DNA of 64,000 bases from Sedimentitalea nanhaiensis DSM 24252. Its GTDB lineage: Bacteria; Pseudomonadota; Alphaproteobacteria; Rhodobacterales; Rhodobacteraceae. Of this stretch, positions 16,165 to 24,818 are shown piece after piece. Position 1 is the stretch's first letter, and each line of letters opens with the position of its first letter. Made by a program: the position numbers and the translations under genes. The stretch spans positions 4,118,336 to 4,182,335 of the forward strand of contig NZ_KI421509.1 in NCBI RefSeq assembly GCF_000473225.1. Direction: 5' to 3'. The notes beneath the pieces are model-generated. The model was not told the DNA's origin and did not search any database. It saw only the letters and a list, made by a program, of their open reading frames with translations.

Positions 16165-17105
16165 CATCCTGCATGGCCGAAACCGGATGTCTTGGCGACG
16201 GCTTTCGCGTCTGGAGCGATCGCGCTGCGGATGAGGTGACGCAGATTGAAACGCCGGATGGGCGCGTCACCGCCTACAGCTATGGCAGCGGCGAGCGGGT
16301 ACTCTTTTGCCTCAATGGCGGGCCGGGCCTGCCTTGCGACTATCTGCGCGATCCGCATGTGCCGCTGGCCGATGAAGGTTTTCGCGTTGTCACTTACGAT
16401 CAGTTGGGCACGGGGGCATCTGATGCGCCTGACGATCCCGCCCTTTGGGAGATTACGCGTTACGCCGATGAGGTCGAGGCGGTCCTCGAGGCGTTGGGCC
16501 TGACGTCGGTGCATTTCCTCGGCCATTCCTGGGGCGGCTGGTGCGGCATCGAATATGCGCTGCGTTACAAGGGGCGGCTGCGAAGCATGATCCTCGCCAA
16601 TACCTGCGCCGACATGCCCCATCTGCTACAGCAGATCGCGCGGCACCGGAACGCGCTCGGCGCCGAAACTGTCGCGATGATGAAGCGATACGAAGCGCTC
16701 GGATGGCTGGATCACCCAGCCTATGCGGCGGCGATCACGCTTCTGGATCATCGTCACATTCGCCGGATGGACGACCGCCCCCTGCCTGTGCAACGCTCGA
16801 AGGATGGTTTCAACTTTGCGATCTTCAACACGATGCAGGGGCCGAACGAGTACCACTACACCGGCAATCTCAAGAACTGGAACCGGCTCGAGGCGTTGCG
16901 GGACTTCGACTGGCCCTGTCTTGTGGTCCAGGGCATGCACGATGCCCTTTCACCGGCTTGCGGCATGCGCATGCACGGCGCCCTGCCAGACTCGCGGATC
17001 GAGATCTTTGCCGGATCCTCGCATTCGCCTTTCTACGAGGAGCCACGCGCCTACCGCGCCGCACTGATCGCTTTTCTAGATCACGTCGACGGGGCGGGCG
17101 GATGA
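16161..17105 (+). CDS. Proline iminopeptidase-like alpha/beta hydrolase 2
   Basis: A 314-residue paralogue of the preceding gene, sharing long blocks such as NGGPGLPCDYLRD, DQLGTG, SWGGW and TMQGPNE. The triad is Ser123 (GHSWGG), Asp261 (QGMHDALSPA) and His288 (GSSHSPFYEEP). It is longer at the N-terminus by about 16 residues, with no signal peptide. It overlaps both the upstream paralogue and the downstream permease gene by 4 nt (ATGA), so hydrolysis and uptake are tightly co-expressed. Divergence in the cap region suggests that the two enzymes differ in substrate or act one after the other. Confidence 0.88.
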   Translation: MTSCMAETGCLGDGFRVWSDRAADEVTQIETPDGRVTAYSYGSGERVLFCLNGGPGLPCDYLRDPHVPLADEGFRVVTYDQLGTGASDAPDDPALWEITRYADEVEAVLEALGLTSVHFLGHSWGGWCGIEYALRYKGRLRSMILANTCADMPHLLQQIARHRNALGAETVAMMKRYEALGWLDHPAYAAAITLLDHRHIRRMDDRPLPVQRSKDGFNFAIFNTMQGPNEYHYTGNLKNWNRLEALRDFDWPCLVVQGMHDALSPACGMRMHGALPDSRIEIFAGSSHSPFYEEPRAYRAALIAFLDHVDGAGG

Positions 17106-18040
17106 GTCGCTATCGCTTCGTCCTCTACCGTCCGTTCCAGCTCATCCCGGTGCTGATCGGCATCAGCATCATAACCTTCGTTCTCATCCGCTCGATTCCC
17201 GGCGATCCGGCGCGGGTGCTGCTCGGGCCACGAACCACGGAATCCGCTCTGGCCCGCGTGCGCGAGCAGTTCGGCCTGGATGAGCCGCTCTGGCTGCAAT
17301 ATTTCTATTTCGTCAAGAACCTCTTCAAGGGCGAGTTGGGCAAGTCGATCCTCTACAAGGTGGACGTGCTGAAGCTGATCGCGACCCGAATCGAGCCGAC
17401 ACTGGTGTTGGTGATCGGCAGCGTCCTGCTGGCGCTTCTCATTGCAACGCCCATGGCCGCCATAGCGGCGCGCAGGCGCGGCAGCTGGGCGGATCACCTC
17501 ATCCGTATCATCTCGACCGCGGGTCTCGGATTTCCGGCTTTCTGGCTGGCGATCATGCTGATCCTCCTCTTTTCGGTGCAGCTCGGCTGGTTTCCCGTGA
17601 CTGGCTATGGCCGCACATTCTGGGAGAAGGTGCATCACATGACGCTACCTTGCCTGACGACGGGCCTGGCGCTGGCGGCAGTGCTCACGCGCAATCTGCG
17701 CGCTTCGATCCTGGCCGAGCTGCAGTCGGATCAGGCGACTGCGGCGCGCGCACGCGGCCTGCCTGAAAACGTCGTTTTCTGGCGTCATGTCGTCCCGAAT
17801 TCGCTCGTGCCCACGGTGAACCTGCTGGCGGTTAATATCGGCTGGCTGATCAGCGGATCGGTTGTGATCGAGACCGTATTTGCCATCCCCGGAATGGGCC
17901 AGCTTCTGATCCGGGGCATATTTACTCGCGATTACATGGTGGTACAGGGTGTTGCGATGGTCTTTGCCTGCGCGACGGTGCTGGTGAACTTCCTCGCCGA
18001 CATCCTGACCGTCACCATAGACCCGAGGGTCAAGCTATGA
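17102..18040 (+). CDS. Peptide-type ABC transporter permease (DppB family)
   Basis: A 312-residue inner-membrane permease with six predicted helices. The first helix follows YRPFQLIPVLIGISIITFVL, the family's IPGDPARVLLGP loop is near residue 35, and the cytoplasmic EAA-type loop for ATPase contact is near residues 215-235 (ARARGLPENVVFWRHVVPNS). The C-terminus ends VDPRVK-like (TIDPRVKL), standard for DppB. It is the first of the two permease subunits in the pip-linked transporter and overlaps its neighbours by 4 nt on both sides. Confidence 0.92.
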   Translation: MSRYRFVLYRPFQLIPVLIGISIITFVLIRSIPGDPARVLLGPRTTESALARVREQFGLDEPLWLQYFYFVKNLFKGELGKSILYKVDVLKLIATRIEPTLVLVIGSVLLALLIATPMAAIAARRRGSWADHLIRIISTAGLGFPAFWLAIMLILLFSVQLGWFPVTGYGRTFWEKVHHMTLPCLTTGLALAAVLTRNLRASILAELQSDQATAARARGLPENVVFWRHVVPNSLVPTVNLLAVNIGWLISGSVVIETVFAIPGMGQLLIRGIFTRDYMVVQGVAMVFACATVLVNFLADILTVTIDPRVKL

Positions 18041-18882
18041 GCGGCACTAGGGCCATCAGTGCGCGCCGCATCCGTTGGCCGGGCACGGTGACCCCCCTGG
18101 TGCTGGGCGCCGCGATCCTGCTGACATGGCTGTTGATCGCGCTTTTTGCTCCGTTGTTGGCGCCCTACGATCCGATCTATCAGGACGCGGCCGTGCGGCT
18201 TCAGCCGCCGTCCTGGGCGCATCCGCTCGGCACTGACAATTTCGGGCGCGATATCCTGAGCCGTGTGATCTGGGCCGCGCGGATCGACCTGCAAATCGCG
18301 GTCTTCGGCGTCGTCTTTCCTTTCGTCATCGGCACTGTCGCCGGCAGTATCTCGGGCTTTTTCGGAGGCTGGGTGGACACGATCTTCATGCGCGTGATCG
18401 ACGTGGTGCTGGCCTTCCCGTTTCTCGTGCTGATGCTGGCGATCATCACCATCACCGGGCCGGGCTTGGGCAGTTTCTATATCGCGATGGCGCTGGTGGG
18501 GTGGGTCTCGTATGCGCGGCTGATCCGGGCGCAATTCCTCGTACTGAAAAACTCCGATTTCGCTATGGCGGCCGTCAGCCTCGGCTACTCCAACTCACGC
18601 GTGATGTTCCGCCACATCATGCCCAACGCCATCCTTAGTTCGGTCGTCTTCTCGATGTCCGACGCTGTATTGGTGCTGCTGAACGGTGCGGCGATCAGCT
18701 ATCTGGGCCTAGGAGTGCAACCGCCTGTTGCGGAATGGGGCATCATGATCGCCGAAGGGCAAGGCTTCATCACTTCCGCCTGGTGGATCACGACCTTTCC
18801 GGGCATAGCTATCGTGACACTCGCAATGGGGTTCAGCCTGCTGGCTGACGGGCTCGGCGAAGCCTTGGGGGTGCGCGAATGA
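18037..18882 (+). CDS. Peptide-type ABC transporter permease (DppC family)
   Basis: A 281-residue permease partner with an N-terminal helix after PGTVTPLVLGAAILLTWLLIA. The DppC-specific periplasmic motif HPLGTDNFGRDILSRVIWAAR is at residues about 62-85, and the late LGLGVQPPVAEWGIMIAEGQ segment is also present. About six membrane helices are predicted. It overlaps dppB-like and dppD-like genes by 4 nt each, forming a heterodimeric channel for the substrate captured by the binding protein encoded at 20914. Confidence 0.92.
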   Translation: MSGTRAISARRIRWPGTVTPLVLGAAILLTWLLIALFAPLLAPYDPIYQDAAVRLQPPSWAHPLGTDNFGRDILSRVIWAARIDLQIAVFGVVFPFVIGTVAGSISGFFGGWVDTIFMRVIDVVLAFPFLVLMLAIITITGPGLGSFYIAMALVGWVSYARLIRAQFLVLKNSDFAMAAVSLGYSNSRVMFRHIMPNAILSSVVFSMSDAVLVLLNGAAISYLGLGVQPPVAEWGIMIAEGQGFITSAWWITTFPGIAIVTLAMGFSLLADGLGEALGVRE

Positions 18883-19877
18883 CCGATGCACCCATACTGA
18901 CAGTCAATAACCTGAGCGTCGCCTATGAGGGCGGGGGCACGTCGCACACCATAATCGACGGGGTTTCCTTCACCCTCCGCCGGGGCGAAATTCTTGGCAT
19001 CGTCGGCGAAAGCGGATCGGGCAAGAGCATGACCTGCCGCGCGCTCATGCGACTTTTGCCCAGCAGCCGGCTGAGAGTGACGGGCGGCTCCGTCTGGCTC
19101 GAAGATGGGCGCGACGTACTGAGCCTGTCCCAGGGCGAGTTGACACAAGTGCGCGGGCGGCGGATCGGCATGATCTTCCAGAACCCGGCCAGCCATCTGG
19201 ATCCGGTCATGTCCATCGGTCGCCAGATCGCCGAGAGCATCCGCCACCATCGCAAGATCGGCCGCAAGGAAGCTTGGGCGCGGATGCTGGACATCCTGCG
19301 CCAGGTCGGCATCCCTGACCCCGAGAGCCGCGCAAACGCCTACACGCACGAGTTTTCCGGGGGCATGCGCCAGCGCGCGATGATCGCCGTGGCGCTGGCA
19401 TGCGATCCGGATATCTTGATTGCTGACGAGCCAACAACAGCGCTCGATGTGACCGTTCAGGCGCAGATCTTGCGGCTCCTGCAACAGCTTCGGGACGAGC
19501 GAGGGCTGTCGATCATCTTCATCACCCATGATCTGGGCGTGGTCTATCAGCTCTGCGATACGGTTGCGGTGATGTATGCGGGCCGACTTTGCGAATATGG
19601 CGCCATGCACGAAGTCATTCATCGTCCGCGCCATCATTACACCGCCGGTCTTGTCGCTTGCCAGCCCGGCAGCGAGGGCGGCACCGGTCGGGTCCACACG
19701 ATCCCCGGCCAGCCTCCCAGCCCCGGCGACATGCCCCCGGGTTGCCGGTTTCATCCCCGCTGCGGCGCGGCCGACGCGCTCTGCGCCGCGCGTCAGCCGC
19801 CTCTGCGCGAGACGCATGAGGGTCACGCCTGCGCCTGCCACCACCCGGTAGGCATAGAAGCGGAGGCGGAGGCATGA
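18879..19877 (+). CDS. Peptide-type ABC transporter ATPase (DppD family)
   Basis: A 332-residue nucleotide-binding subunit. Walker A is GESGSGKS (residues about 45-52), the signature [15 protein letters not shown] is near residue 160, Walker B is [12 protein letters not shown], and the switch His is in FITHDLGVV. The C-terminal oligopeptide extension with a cysteine-containing motif ([10 protein letters not shown]...C...) is present as in other DppD/OppD proteins. It pairs with the following ATPase to power import. Confidence 0.93.
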   Translation: MTDAPILTVNNLSVAYEGGGTSHTIIDGVSFTLRRGEILGIVGESGSGKSMTCRALMRLLPSSRLRVTGGSVWLEDGRDVLSLSQGELTQVRGRRIGMIFQNPASHLDPVMSIGRQIAESIRHHRKIGRKEAWARMLDILRQVGIPDPESRANAYTHEFSGGMRQRAMIAVALACDPDILIADEPTTALDVTVQAQILRLLQQLRDERGLSIIFITHDLGVVYQLCDTVAVMYAGRLCEYGAMHEVIHRPRHHYTAGLVACQPGSEGGTGRVHTIPGQPPSPGDMPPGCRFHPRCGAADALCAARQPPLRETHEGHACACHHPVGIEAEAEA

Positions 19878-20920
19878 GCGCTCCGGTCCTTCTCGACGTG
19901 CGCAACCTCAGCGTGAAATTCCCCATGGCCCGAAGCCGTATGGGCCTTGGCCCCCGGCGCAGCCTCAATGCCGTCAGTGACGTGTCGATGCGTGTCGCCG
20001 CGGGCGAGACCGTCGGCCTCGTCGGTGAAAGCGGCAGCGGCAAGAGCACCTTCGGCCGTGCAATCCTGCGTCTGGGGGAACTGACCAGAGGCGAGGTCCT
20101 GCTGGACGGGCAGGACATGGCCCGCGCGCGGGGCGAGGATTTGGCCCGGCTCAGGCGCGAGACGGCGATGATCTTTCAGGATCCCTATGGCTCGCTGAAC
20201 CCGCGACTGACAGTACGGCAGGCCATCGGCGAGGTGCTGCATGTGCATGGCAAGAAGGGCGCCGCCGGCAGAGACGCGCGTATCGTTGAGCTTCTCGAAC
20301 TTGTCGGGCTGGATGCCACACTTATGGACCGCCGCCCAGGTGATCTGAGCGGCGGACAGTGCCAGCGCATCGGCATCGCCCGCGCGCTAGCGATCGAGCC
20401 GCGCCTGATCGTGGCCGATGAATGTGTCGCGGCGCTGGACGTGTCGATCCAGGGCCAGATCATCAATCTGCTCATGGAATTGGGCCAGAGGATGCATCTG
20501 GGCATGATCTTCATCGCGCATGATCTGGCCATGGTGCGGCGCCTCTGCGACCGGATCGCCGTCATGTATCTGGGTCGCATCGTCGAGGAGGGACCGACTG
20601 AGCAGGTCTTCAAGGCTCCGCGTCACCCTTACACCCGTTCGCTGATCGAGGCGATCCCCGAGATCGACCCGGCGCGCATGTTACCTTCCGCACCCTTGCC
20701 GGGCGAACCTCCCAGCCCGGTCAACTTGCCCGAAGGCTGCGCCTTCCATCCGCGCTGCCCGCTGGCGCGTTCCGAATGCCGCACTGCCGTGCCGCCTTTT
20801 GTCGGAGGCGCACACCGCGCCGCCTGCATCCTTGCGCCTGGCGGGCGACTGAACGAGGTGGGGGAAAACCTGCCCGAGACCACACCCGCAACCCCAACAG
20901 AAAGGATTGAGACATGCTGA
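19874..20920 (+). CDS. Peptide-type ABC transporter ATPase (DppF family)
   Basis: A 348-residue second ATPase with Walker A GESGSGKS (about residue 55), signature LSGGQCQRIGIARAL and Walker B LIVADECVAALD, where Cys-Val replaces the usual Pro-Val or Pro-Thr after Glu. The C-terminal region carries the conserved PEGCAFHPRCPLA motif. The stop overlaps the start of the binding-protein gene by 7 nt, so all seven genes from 15274 to 22431 look like one translationally linked operon. Confidence 0.92.
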   Translation: MSAPVLLDVRNLSVKFPMARSRMGLGPRRSLNAVSDVSMRVAAGETVGLVGESGSGKSTFGRAILRLGELTRGEVLLDGQDMARARGEDLARLRRETAMIFQDPYGSLNPRLTVRQAIGEVLHVHGKKGAAGRDARIVELLELVGLDATLMDRRPGDLSGGQCQRIGIARALAIEPRLIVADECVAALDVSIQGQIINLLMELGQRMHLGMIFIAHDLAMVRRLCDRIAVMYLGRIVEEGPTEQVFKAPRHPYTRSLIEAIPEIDPARMLPSAPLPGEPPSPVNLPEGCAFHPRCPLARSECRTAVPPFVGGAHRAACILAPGGRLNEVGENLPETTPATPTERIETC

Positions 20921-22431
20921 AGAGCAAATTTACCCGCTATCTCTCCGCCGCCGCCGTGGCTGCGCTGATGACCGGCACATCCATCGCGGAGGCCGCCGGC
21001 GTGCTGACGATCGGTCGCCGCGAAGACGGCACCACTTTTGATCCCATTGCGACCGCGCAGAACATCGATTTCTGGGTTTTCGCCAACGTCTATGACGTGC
21101 TCGTGCGCGTCGACAAATCCGGCACCAAGCTTGAGCCGGGCCTCGCCGAAAGCTGGGACGTCAGTGAGGACGGCGCGACTTATACCTTCAAAATGCGCGA
21201 TGCCAAATTCTCGGATGGCAGCCAGATCACGTCGGAGGACGCCAAGTTCTCGCTGGAGCGCATCCGCGACGATGAAGGTTCGCTCTGGTCGGACAGCTAC
21301 CAGATTATCGAGAACATGGAAACGCCCGACCCCCAGACCCTCGTGGTCAAGCTCTCTGGCCCTTCGGCGCCTTTCCTTGCATCGCTCGCGATGCCCGGCG
21401 CGTCGATCATCTCGAAGGCCGGCATGGAGGAGATGGGTGTCGAAGCATATGCCGAACGGCCCATCGCCTCGGGCGCTTTTTTGGTTGCGGACTGGCTGCG
21501 AGGCGATCGCGTCATACTCGAGAAGAATCCCAGTTTCTGGGAAGCAGATCGGGTCCGCCTCGATGGCGTCGAATGGATCTCGATCCCTGATGACAACACC
21601 CGCATTCTCAAGGTGCAGGCAGGTGAGATCGACGCCGCCATTTTCGTGCCCTTCGCACGGATCGAGGATCTGAAGGCCGATCCCAATCTTAAGGTGCATT
21701 TGGACCAGTCGACCCGCGAGGATCACCTGCTGATCAATCATGCCAGCGGCGAGCTCTCCAAGAAGGAGGTGCGCCAGGCGATCGACATGGCCATCGACAA
21801 GCAAGCCATCGTGGATGCCGTCACCTTCGGTATCGGCGAGGTTGCCTATTCCTATATCCCCAAGGGGTCACTCTATCACTACGAAGACAATCTTCAGCGC
21901 CCCCACGATCCCCAGAAGGCCAAAGAGATGCTGGCCGAAGCCGGGGCAGATGGGCTGACGCTGGATTACCTTGTCAACGCGGGCGATCAGGTGGACGAGC
22001 AGATCGCCGTCCTGCTGCAGCAACAGTTGGGCGAGGCAGGGATCACCGTCAATCTTCAGAAGATGGATCCGAGCCAGACCTGGGACATGCTGGTCGCGGG
22101 GGAATACGATCTGTCGGTCATGTACTGGACCAAGGATGTCATCGACCCGGACCAGAAGACGACCTTCGTGCTCGGTCACGATTCCAACAACAATTACATG
22201 ACCAACTACAACAATCCCGAGGTGAAGGATCTGGTGGCCGCCGCCCGTGTCGAGATGGACGAGGCCAAACGCGAGACGATGTATGTCGATCTGCAGAAGA
22301 TGGCGAAAGAGGACGTCAACTGGATTGACCTCTACTACAGCCCCTATCGCAACGTGACCCAAAGCAACATCGAGGGTTTCTATCAGAACCCGCTCGGCCG
22401 CTTCTTCCTCGAGGACACGATAAAGAACTGA
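20914..22431 (+). CDS. Family 5 (peptide/opine) periplasmic substrate-binding protein
   Basis: A 505-residue secreted binding protein. The signal peptide is at residues 1-28 (KFTRYLSAAAVAALMTGTSIAEA). It has the SBP_bac_5 architecture with GLAESWDVSEDGATYTFKMRDAKFSDG near residue 72 and LLINHASGELSKKEVRQAIDMAIDK near residue 275. It should deliver a small peptide or peptide-like compound to the DppB/C-type permeases encoded upstream. It is last in the operon, and a GC-rich hairpin follows 18 nt after the stop. By analogy with the PipR system, the ligand may be a plant-derived amide or small peptide. Confidence 0.92.
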   Translation: MLKSKFTRYLSAAAVAALMTGTSIAEAAGVLTIGRREDGTTFDPIATAQNIDFWVFANVYDVLVRVDKSGTKLEPGLAESWDVSEDGATYTFKMRDAKFSDGSQITSEDAKFSLERIRDDEGSLWSDSYQIIENMETPDPQTLVVKLSGPSAPFLASLAMPGASIISKAGMEEMGVEAYAERPIASGAFLVADWLRGDRVILEKNPSFWEADRVRLDGVEWISIPDDNTRILKVQAGEIDAAIFVPFARIEDLKADPNLKVHLDQSTREDHLLINHASGELSKKEVRQAIDMAIDKQAIVDAVTFGIGEVAYSYIPKGSLYHYEDNLQRPHDPQKAKEMLAEAGADGLTLDYLVNAGDQVDEQIAVLLQQQLGEAGITVNLQKMDPSQTWDMLVAGEYDLSVMYWTKDVIDPDQKTTFVLGHDSNNNYMTNYNNPEVKDLVAAARVEMDEAKRETMYVDLQKMAKEDVNWIDLYYSPYRNVTQSNIEGFYQNPLGRFFLEDTIKN

Positions 22432-22449
22432 GGCGCGTACAAGAGGTGT

Positions 22450-22470
22450 CGGCGCGCGGTAGGCGCGCCG
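22450..22470 (+). terminator. GC hairpin after the pip-ABC operon
   Basis: CGGCGCGC (22450-22457) and GCGCGCCG (22463-22470) make an 8-bp perfect stem with a 5-nt loop, 18 nt after the binding-protein stop. Only a weak TTTT follows a few bases further on, so the termination call is moderate. Confidence 0.55.
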
Positions 22471-22639
22471 GCCTTCGACTTTTCAGAGAAAGTCCACTTT
22501 GTTCTGCACTGAGGTTGTCGCCACCTGCAACTGCTGCGGCCTCGGGCCGACATCCGCTTCCGTTAAGCTGCAATGCAGCAAAGTGGAATACTGGGAAGGT
22601 CCGCTTTGGTGAAGGTTTTCTGATGCGGGTCGCGGCGCA

Positions 22640-22833
22640 TTGGCGCTACCACGACCTGCGTTGGAAAACCTCACGGCCTGTGGTTCTGGCGCGGCGACCT
22701 GTTCAGGGGGCTCGACGCAAAGCAACGCGCGGATCTTTGCGATGTTGGCCAGCAGGCCGTAGTGCCGAATGCGGTGAAACCCGTCTGGAAGAACGTGGAT
22801 CAGGAAGCGGCGGATGAACTCGGGGGTATCGCC
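22640..22833 (-). pseudogene. IS91-family transposase C-terminal remnant
   Basis: The minus strand encodes DTPEFIRRFLIHVLPDGFHR and then IRHYGLLAN, a hallmark of the C-terminal part of IS91-type rolling-circle transposases, followed by a decayed tail. Neither the N-terminal catalytic tyrosine part nor ter/ori ends are visible. The remnant abuts the point at which degP is cut off, so an IS91-type insertion or one-ended transposition probably removed the rest of that gene. Confidence 0.7.
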
Positions 22834-22839
22834 AGAAGA

Positions 22840-23070
22840 TCAAAAAATCTGTCGGAAAAACGGATCGTTGTAAAGCGGGTTCGTCTCCATCGGCGAACGT
22901 GTCGTGACGGGGATGTTGGCAACTGCGGGCGTCACGTCCTCCAGGATGGGCGCAAGTGTCCGCAGGCCTGCCTTGTTGGTTGGCACCGTGTTTTCCTGGG
23001 CCGCTACCGGACCTGCGGCCATCGGTATTGCCAACAACAGAACGATAAACAATCGACGAACGAAGGACAT
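22840..23070 (-). pseudogene. degP: Truncated DegP/HtrA-type serine protease (N-terminus only)
   Basis: Only 76 codons remain. They comprise a signal peptide (FVRRLFIVLLLAIPMAAGPVAA) and the typical Do-protease start (LAPILEDVTPAVANIPVTTR and NPLYNDPFFRQIF), and then a TGA where the sequence runs into the IS91 remnant. The His-Asp-Ser protease core and PDZ domains are gone. The start has GGGAGAGAAACGGC before the ATG and lies 54 nt after the last small heat-shock gene, as expected if degP once ended this operon. Confidence 0.85.
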
Positions 23071-23124
23071 GCCGTTTCTCTCCCGTGCAAAGCCAATGGG
23101 CCGGGCCGCGCGGCCCGGCACCTG

Positions 23125-23610
23125 TCAGGCAGATTTGACTTCGATCCGCTTCACCCTTGCCTTGGCCTCCTCGGTTTTCGGCAAGGTCACGGTCAGCACA
23201 CCGCGTTTGAATTCGGCATCGGCCTTGTCGGCATCGACGCCCGGCGGCACCGGGATCATCCGGTGGAAGCTGCGGCGCGACTGCGAGGTGAAGCCGTCCT
23301 TGTCGATCTTATCCTCACGCTCGCCGCGGATCGTCAGCATATCGTCGGTGACGTTCACCTCGATATCCTTGTCATCAAGCCCCGGCAGATCTACCGACAC
23401 CAGCATCGCCTCGTCGGTTTCCGAGATGTCGGTGCGCGGACCGCCCGCCGTCAGACTGCCGCCGAACGGGTTGTCAAAGCGTCCCCAGAAATCCTCGAAC
23501 ACGCTGTTAAGATCGCGCTGGAGAGACATCAGGGGGTTGTCGTCGTCGCCCCTACGCTCTGCCATGCGGTTGCGGTCCCGACCCCAGGGGATGAGATCAC
23601 TGAATGCCAT
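23125..23610 (-). CDS. Small heat-shock protein Hsp20 (copy 1)
   Basis: A 161-residue ATP-independent holdase. The alpha-crystallin domain runs from about residue 55 (TDISETDEAMLVSVDLPGLD) to 150, with GVLTVTLPKTEE near the end and a C-terminal IEV motif (VKRIEVKSA) that acts as an IxI anchor for oligomers. The start was set at the ATG preceded by AAAGGAGGAAAGAACA. It is the third Hsp20 of a three-gene minus-strand operon. Confidence 0.9.
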   Translation of the reverse strand: MAFSDLIPWGRDRNRMAERRGDDDNPLMSLQRDLNSVFEDFWGRFDNPFGGSLTAGGPRTDISETDEAMLVSVDLPGLDDKDIEVNVTDDMLTIRGEREDKIDKDGFTSQSRRSFHRMIPVPPGVDADKADAEFKRGVLTVTLPKTEEAKARVKRIEVKSA

Positions 23611-23647
23611 TGTTCTTTCCTCCTTTTCGCTCGTGGCCATGGGCCGC

Positions 23648-24049
23648 TTACGCGGCATTGACCTTGATCTGTTTCGGTTTGGCGGCTTCGCTCTTCTTCA
23701 GGGTAAGCGTCAGCACGCCATCGCGGTGTGTGGCGTCGATCTTGCCTGCATCGATCGTATCAGGCAGGCTGAAGGCCCGCTCGAACGTGCCCGGCGCGTA
23801 TTCCGCATAGATGCGCCGATAGCCTTCGGGCGCGGGTGCGTCGATGCTGCCGCGCACGGTCAGCGACCGGTTCTCGACCGAGACATCGACGCTGTCGGGT
23901 GTGACACCCGGCATGTCGATGACCACCGTCACCACGTCGTCCTTTTCGAAGATATCCGTGGCGGGCCGATAGACGGGTCCGGTATCGCGGGTATCCTCGG
24001 CTTCGGTGCGTGCCACGTCACCGCCGGTTTTTGTGACTTCGTTTGTCAT
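23648..24049 (-). CDS. Small heat-shock protein Hsp20 (copy 2)
   Basis: A 133-residue Hsp20 with a short N-terminal arm. The alpha-crystallin domain starts near residue 28 (PATDIFEKDDVVTVVIDMPGV), contains YAEYAPGTFERAFSLPDTID, and ends with GVLTLTLKKSEAAKPKQIKVNAA, which provides the C-terminal IxV anchor. The sequence differs strongly from copies 1 and 3, so these are not recent duplicates. It lies 27 nt after copy 3, with GGAGGAAAGTTC before the ATG. Confidence 0.9.
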   Translation of the reverse strand: MTNEVTKTGGDVARTEAEDTRDTGPVYRPATDIFEKDDVVTVVIDMPGVTPDSVDVSVENRSLTVRGSIDAPAPEGYRRIYAEYAPGTFERAFSLPDTIDAGKIDATHRDGVLTLTLKKSEAAKPKQIKVNAA

Positions 24050-24076
24050 GAACTTTCCTCCTCTCGTTGCAATCGG

Positions 24077-24517
24077 TCAGCTCGCCTTGACCTTGATCTT
24101 GCGGGGGCGCTCGGCATCGGGCCTGCCCATCTCGATCTCAAGGATTCCGTTCTTCGCCCGTGCCTCGACCTTGTCGGGGTCGACGCGCAGCGGCAGGCGG
24201 ATACTGCGCGAGAATTCGCCCGAGGGGCGCTCTCGGCGGTGCCATACGGCATCCTCGTCACCGGTTGTGGGATTGCGCTCCCCTGCAATGATCAGGGTGT
24301 TTTCGCGCACCGTCAGGTCGATATCGTCCTGCGCGACGCCCGGCATTTCGGCGGTGACGACCACGCTGTCATCGCCCAGCCACATATTGACAGGCGGCCA
24401 GTTGCCGTCACGCCCGCTGCGCGCACCGGTATCGAACATGCGGTTCATCTGCGATTGCAATTGCCGCAATTCCGCAAAGGGGTCCCATTGGGCGGGGGAC
24501 AGTCCATAACTCAACAT
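24077..24517 (-). CDS. Small heat-shock protein Hsp20 (copy 3)
   Basis: A 146-residue Hsp20, first gene of the operon. The N-terminal arm DPFAELRQLQSQMNRMFD is the classical form, followed by an alpha-crystallin domain with VVVTAEMPGVAQDDIDLTV and the ending NGILEIEMGRPDAERPRKIKVKAS. The ATG is preferred over the adjacent GTG because it has better spacing from AAGGAGGAAG. Three sequence-distinct Hsp20 genes in a row beside degP and ftsH remnants are characteristic of mobile stress-tolerance islands. Confidence 0.9.
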   Translation of the reverse strand: MLSYGLSPAQWDPFAELRQLQSQMNRMFDTGARSGRDGNWPPVNMWLGDDSVVVTAEMPGVAQDDIDLTVRENTLIIAGERNPTTGDEDAVWHRRERPSGEFSRSIRLPLRVDPDKVEARAKNGILEIEMGRPDAERPRKIKVKAS

Positions 24518-24818
24518 CACTTCCTCCTTCTCTGGTCACAACATCGGATGTCCGCATCGGGGCGCGGACCGCTCTGTTGCGGGACTGTCGCGAAGGGAGG
24601 GGATCGGAACACGATCCGGCACGAAGACGCATGGCGACCACGTGTTTCGATACGCAAGGCCAGATCGCTGCGCCTCGCGACCGATGACGGGGATGATGCG
24701 TTGCAAATGCACACGCATCCAATCGCTCCAACATCTCCGGGACCCTAAAGCGGCATCCCGCATACAGCTAGCTGGGAATGGAGCTAAATCTTGTCAAGGG
24801 TCCCTTTCTGATTTTATT
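24518..24818. other. Divergent intergenic region of the stress island
   Basis: About 300 bp between the hsp20 operon and the ftsH remnant. It should hold the heat-shock promoters of both directions. I could not pick a convincing sigma-32-type promoter by eye, and I see no open frame that looks real. Confidence 0.4.

Noticed and set aside
16541-17101. A long upstream extension of the DppB-like permease frame
   Set aside because: The extension overlaps the second iminopeptidase in another frame. The ATG at 17102 gives a normal permease N-terminus and an ATGA overlap.
22483-22640. A possible shared short repeat with the area near 25590 (words like GAAGGTCCG followed by T/C-rich sequence)
   Set aside because: Only about nine bases agree in context, so by eye it cannot be distinguished from chance.
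22904-24748. A 614-codon open frame on the plus strand across the Hsp20 genes
   Set aside because: It is antisense to three clear Hsp20 genes and has an unlikely composition. Long shadow frames are common in GC-rich DNA.
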